Shown: in pieces, positions 6,071-8,715 of the stretch | How the letters are laid out: each line of letters starts with the position of its first letter | Position numbering within the stretch: position 1 is the first letter of the stretch | NCBI GenBank assembly: GCA_003509785.1 | Contig: DOMY01000283.1 | Span: 13,973 to 22,687 of the forward strand | DNA: 8,715 nt | DNA from: Gemmobacter sp. | Lineage (GTDB): Bacteria > Pseudomonadota > Alphaproteobacteria > Rhodobacterales > Rhodobacteraceae | Direction of reading: 5' to 3' | Program-made: the position numbers and the translations under genes | Notes under the pieces: model-generated | Told to the model about the DNA's origin: nothing | Seen by the model: only the letters and a program-made list of their open reading frames with translations | The model's database searches: none

Positions 6071-7242
6071 TGAAAACGGGCATTGCCTGCCTGGTGGCCG
6101 CCTATGTGCTGAGCCAGTTCTACCGCGCGTTTCTGGCCGTGCTGGCCCCGGTGCTGAAAGCCGATCTGGGCGTGGGGGCCGAAGATCTGGCAACGGCCTC
6201 GGGCGTCTGGTTTCTGGCTTTTGCGGCGGCGCAGCTGCCGGTCGGCTGGGCGCTGGACCGGGTGGGGCCAAGGTTGACCGCTGTTGCACTGCTGGCCTGT
6301 GGCGGCGCGGGCGGGGCGGCGGTCTTTGCCATGGCGCAGACGCCGGGCGCCATCACCTTTGCCATGGCGCTGATCGGGGTTGGTTGTGCGCCGGTGCTGA
6401 TGGCGGCCTATTACATCTTTGCCCGCCAGTTTCCACCTGCAGTCTTTGCCACGCTGGCCTCTGTCACCGTGGGGATCGGCAGCCTGGGCAATATCGCCGG
6501 AAGCCTGCCGCTGGCCCGCGCGGTCGAGCTGTTCGGCTGGCGTGAAACGCTGTGGGCCATGGCGGCAATCACCCTGGCGGTGGCGGCGCTGGTGCTGATC
6601 TTCACCCGCGATCCGGTTCGGATGACCGGCGGGGCCAAGGGATCGTTGCTGGATCTGCTGCGGCTGCGCGCGCTTTGGCCGGTGTTTGCCATGATGGCGG
6701 TCTGCTATCTGGCGGCAGGCGCGCTGCGCGGGCTGTGGGTCGGGCCTTACTATGCCGATGTGTTTGGCGCCGATACCGAAACGGTGGGCCGCGCCACATT
6801 GGTGATGGGGCTGGCGATGGTGGCGGGCAATTTCGCCTATGGCCCGCTGGACCGCCTGTTCCACACCCGGAAATGGGTGATCTTCTGGGGCAATGTGCTG
6901 TCGGCCCTTGCCCTGCTGGCGCTTGCCCTGCGGCCCGAAGCGGGCGGTTGGATCACGCTTGGCCTGCTGTCGGCGGTGGGCTTCTTTGGTGCCACCTTTG
7001 CCATGGTCATCGCCCATGGCCGCGCCTTCATCCCGCCGCATCTGGTGGGGCGTGGCGTCACGCTGCTCAACCTGTTCGGCATCGGGGCGGTGGGCATAGC
7101 GCAGTTCCTGACCGGGCGCCTGCACGCGGCCCTGCCCGCCGATCCGCCCGCCACGCCCTATGCGGCGCTGTTTCTGGTGTTCGGCCTGGTGATCCTGCTG
7201 GGGTGCCTGATCTATCTGCGCGCAGAAGACCGGGTGGATTGA
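6070..7242 (+). CDS. MFS transporter, second of a tandem pair
   Basis: This 390-residue major facilitator protein is distinct from its neighbour and not a recent duplicate: the N-termini and signature motifs differ. It begins MKTGIACLVAAYVLSQFYRA, with SQFYRAFLAVLAPVL (15-29) in TM1. The loop 2-3 motif is GWALDRVGPR (59-68), a variant of MFS motif A. The central loop near FTRDPVRMTGG separates two six-helix halves, and the C-terminus is short (YLRAEDRVD). Substrate unknown. The ATG at 6070 overlaps the preceding TGA by one base (TGATG), so translation is likely by reinitiation; an in-frame extension back to 5980 is open but lies inside the first MFS gene and reads as Arg-rich shadow sequence. 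The stop sits within a short inverted repeat. Confidence 0.9.
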   Translation: MKTGIACLVAAYVLSQFYRAFLAVLAPVLKADLGVGAEDLATASGVWFLAFAAAQLPVGWALDRVGPRLTAVALLACGGAGGAAVFAMAQTPGAITFAMALIGVGCAPVLMAAYYIFARQFPPAVFATLASVTVGIGSLGNIAGSLPLARAVELFGWRETLWAMAAITLAVAALVLIFTRDPVRMTGGAKGSLLDLLRLRALWPVFAMMAVCYLAAGALRGLWVGPYYADVFGADTETVGRATLVMGLAMVAGNFAYGPLDRLFHTRKWVIFWGNVLSALALLALALRPEAGGWITLGLLSAVGFFGATFAMVIAHGRAFIPPHLVGRGVTLLNLFGIGAVGIAQFLTGRLHAALPADPPATPYAALFLVFGLVILLGCLIYLRAEDRVD

Positions 7243-7248
7243 TCCACC
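7233..7248. repeat. Short palindrome spanning the stop of the second MFS gene
   Basis: ggtggat (7233-7239), a 2-base centre, then atccacc (7242-7248). As RNA it would give a weak hairpin with a tight loop. No T run follows, so I do not call it an intrinsic terminator. Confidence 0.35.
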
Positions 7249-7309
7249 ACTTCCGCGTCTTTCCCTTGGCCACCCTTGCCCCTATCTTGCGGCACAGAAA
7301 GGCAGGCCG

Positions 7310-8467
7310 ATGATCCTTTTCCCCGCCGAATACAATGCCCGCAAGGCTGCGGTCTTTGCCGCCCTGGCAGAGGCCGAGGGCAGCGCCCGTCGCCTGCCGG
7401 TGATCCCGCTCAGCTTTCGGGACTGGCCGGAAACGTCTGCCCGTGTGACCACCGCCCTGACCCGGGCGAAACGCCAGCCGAAAGGCGCGCTGGCGCGCTG
7501 GCTGAAACGGCAGCTGCTGCGCGGGCAGTATAACTGGGCGCGGGCCTATTTCACCCGCCATCCCGATCATCTGGCACTGGCCTGGAACGGGCTGACCGGC
7601 TCGCGCATGTGTTTCATGCAGGGCGCGCGGGATGCCGGAGCGCCCAGGCTTTACGCCGAACTGGCCCCCCTGCCCGGCCGCATCACGCTGGACCCCGCGG
7701 GGGTGAATGGGGAGGGGTCGGTGCCGCAAGACCCGGCGTTCTTTCGCCACTATGCCACAACCACCGATACCACCGGCTGGCGCGCCATCGGCGCCGGGCT
7801 GGTGGCGCGGGAGTCGCGCCGCGCGGATGTGGGGCAAGGCACCGGCGCACTGCCCGATGCGCCGTTCCTGTTCTGCCCGTTGCAGGTGCCCGATGACAGC
7901 CAGCTGACGCTGTTTGCCGGCTGGTGCGGTGGCATGGCAGGCTTTCTCGCCGCCTTGACCGAGGCTGCCCGGCATCTGCCCGAAGGCTGGCATCTGCGGC
8001 TGAAGGAACATCCCTCGGCCCGGACAAGCCTCGCCCCGCTGCTGGCCCCCCTGCTTGCCACCGGGCGCGCCGTGCTGGACAATGGCACCGACAGTTTCGC
8101 CCAGATCGCGGCCAGCCGTGGCGTTGTCACCGTCAATTCCTCGATGGGGCTGCAAAGCTTCTTTCACGACAGGCCGGTGATCACCCTTGGCCGGGCCTTC
8201 TTTGCGCTGCCCGGCCTTGTCACCCCCGCCGCCGACCAGCAGGCGCTGAACAGCCTTTTTGCCAGCCCCGGCGCATTGGCCTATGATGCGGCATTGCGCG
8301 CGGCTTTTCTCACCTGGCTGGACCATGTCTATTACCCGCGGTTCGACACCCCGGCAGATGCCCCGCCCCGGCATGACCGTGACGCTTTCGCCGCAAAGCT
8401 GGCCCTTGCGCGCGACTTTGCGAAATCGGCCAAGGAAACCCTTCCCCCCGCCCCCCCTATGCGCTAA
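7310..8467 (+). CDS. KpsS-like capsule polysaccharide biosynthesis/export protein
   Basis: This 385-residue protein belongs to the capsule synthesis family (PF05159 type) that includes KpsS and KpsC, cytoplasmic-face enzymes which build the poly-Kdo linker on the lipid anchor of group 2 type capsules. Visible landmarks are WNGLTGSR (92-99), the ELAPLPGRITLDPAGVN block (117-133, matching the E-LG-LP-...-D--GVN pattern), FCPLQVPDDSQL (188-199), LKEHPSA (231-237), VNSSMGLQSF (275-284) and ITLGRAFFALPGLV (291-304). It has one such domain, like KpsS, not the duplicated form of KpsC. No signal peptide is seen. The C-terminal 40 residues are charged and variable. The ATG at 7310 has a weak aaagg 7 bases upstream. 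No other capsule gene is nearby, so whether it serves a true capsule or another surface glycan is open. Confidence 0.85.
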   Translation: MILFPAEYNARKAAVFAALAEAEGSARRLPVIPLSFRDWPETSARVTTALTRAKRQPKGALARWLKRQLLRGQYNWARAYFTRHPDHLALAWNGLTGSRMCFMQGARDAGAPRLYAELAPLPGRITLDPAGVNGEGSVPQDPAFFRHYATTTDTTGWRAIGAGLVARESRRADVGQGTGALPDAPFLFCPLQVPDDSQLTLFAGWCGGMAGFLAALTEAARHLPEGWHLRLKEHPSARTSLAPLLAPLLATGRAVLDNGTDSFAQIAASRGVVTVNSSMGLQSFFHDRPVITLGRAFFALPGLVTPAADQQALNSLFASPGALAYDAALRAAFLTWLDHVYYPRFDTPADAPPRHDRDAFAAKLALARDFAKSAKETLPPAPPMR

Positions 8468-8493
8468 TTGGCCTCGTCGCTTTTGACACTCTC

Positions 8494-8499
8494 AGGAGG
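8494..8499 (+). promoter_or_regulatory. Strong ribosome binding site of asd
   Basis: AGGAGG with a 7-base spacer to the ATG at 8507. It is the best Shine-Dalgarno in the window, fitting a well-expressed biosynthetic gene. Confidence 0.9.
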
Positions 8500-8506
8500 A
8501 AAACCG

Positions 8507-8715
8507 ATGGGCTACAAGGTCGTCGTCGTCGGCGCCACGGGCAACGTGGGCAAAGAAATGCTGAACATTCTCGCCGAGCGCGAGTTTCCGGTGGATGAAA
8601 TCGTGGCGCTGGCGTCGCGCAATTCTCTGGGCACTGAAGTCAGCTTTGGCGACAAGACTTTGAAGACCAAGGATCTGGCCGATTTCGATTTCACCGGCTG
8701 GGATATCGCCTTCTT
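8507..8715 (+). CDS. asd: Aspartate-semialdehyde dehydrogenase (5' part; runs off the window)
   Basis: Asd reduces L-aspartyl-4-phosphate with NADPH to aspartate semialdehyde, the branch point to lysine/diaminopimelate, methionine and threonine; it is a cytosolic enzyme. The 69 complete codons cover the start of the Rossmann domain: KVVVVGATGNVGKEML (4-19) with the GATGNVG dinucleotide loop, REFPVDEIVALASRNS (25-40), then VSFGDKTLKTKDL (45-57) and DFTGWDIAF (61-69). All match the Asd N-terminus. The active-site Cys lies beyond the window. It begins 39 bases after the capsule gene and could be read through from it, but its strong RBS suggests independent translation. Confidence 0.94.
   Translation, partial: MGYKVVVVGATGNVGKEMLNILAEREFPVDEIVALASRNSLGTEVSFGDKTLKTKDLADFDFTGWDIAF

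Noticed and set aside
7267..7279. tgg...ttgc resembling a sigma-54 -24/-12 promoter before the capsule gene
   Set aside because: Only 8 bases lie between GG and GC where 10 are needed.
5965..8374. Long - strand open frames opposite the second MFS gene and the capsule gene (5965-7125 and 7067-8374)
   Set aside because: Low-complexity Gln/Arg/His/Gly-rich translations antisense to well-supported genes; shadows of codon bias.
8483..8488. Perfect ttgaca (-35-like) just before asd
   Set aside because: A -10 box at normal spacing would fall at or inside the start codon, so it cannot drive asd from here.

Overview
The window is GC-rich chromosomal DNA with tightly packed genes. It most likely comes from an alphaproteobacterium of the Rhodobacteraceae/Paracoccaceae type. 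That placement rests on base composition, the style of the proteins (a GH13_23-like alpha-glucosidase, an alphaproteobacterial GreA/GreB-like factor, a KpsS-like capsule protein), and an AT-rich double-palindrome spacer of a kind I associate with this group. It is inference, since no rRNA or other marker gene is present. I see no tRNA, rRNA, CRISPR array, transposase, integrase or phage gene.

Layout. (1) At the left edge is the 3' part of trhO, a tRNA U34 hydroxylase (+). It converges on a small secreted alpha/beta hydrolase (-). The 71-base gap between them holds a GC-stem terminator and two AT-rich palindromes. (2) Divergent from the hydrolase is a compact three-gene + strand unit with overlapping ends: Nudix hydrolase, a short GreA/GreB-family factor, and a GNAT acetyltransferase. 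(3) The GNAT gene runs tail-to-tail into aglA (-), a GH13 alpha-glucosidase, and their stop codons overlap by 4 bases. (4) A 282-base divergent intergenic region with operator-like repeats separates aglA from two MFS transporters (+) joined by a TGATG stop-start. (5) A KpsS-like capsule polysaccharide protein (+) follows. (6) At the right edge is the start of asd, aspartate-semialdehyde dehydrogenase (+), with a strong ribosome binding site.

Functionally this is mostly housekeeping and metabolic accessory content: tRNA wobble modification, glucoside hydrolysis, solute transport, envelope polysaccharide and amino-acid biosynthesis. AglA could act on alpha-glucosides imported elsewhere, because no sugar ABC transporter or LacI-type regulator is adjacent. 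The two MFS genes are probably co-translated.

I find no convincing new multi-gene system. The points most worth a second look are the Nudix-Gre-GNAT unit (a Gre-like protein with a shortened coiled coil and a Nudix box with Arg for Glu), the palindrome cassette at 661-719, the operator-like repeats at 4739-4777, and the tandem MFS pair.
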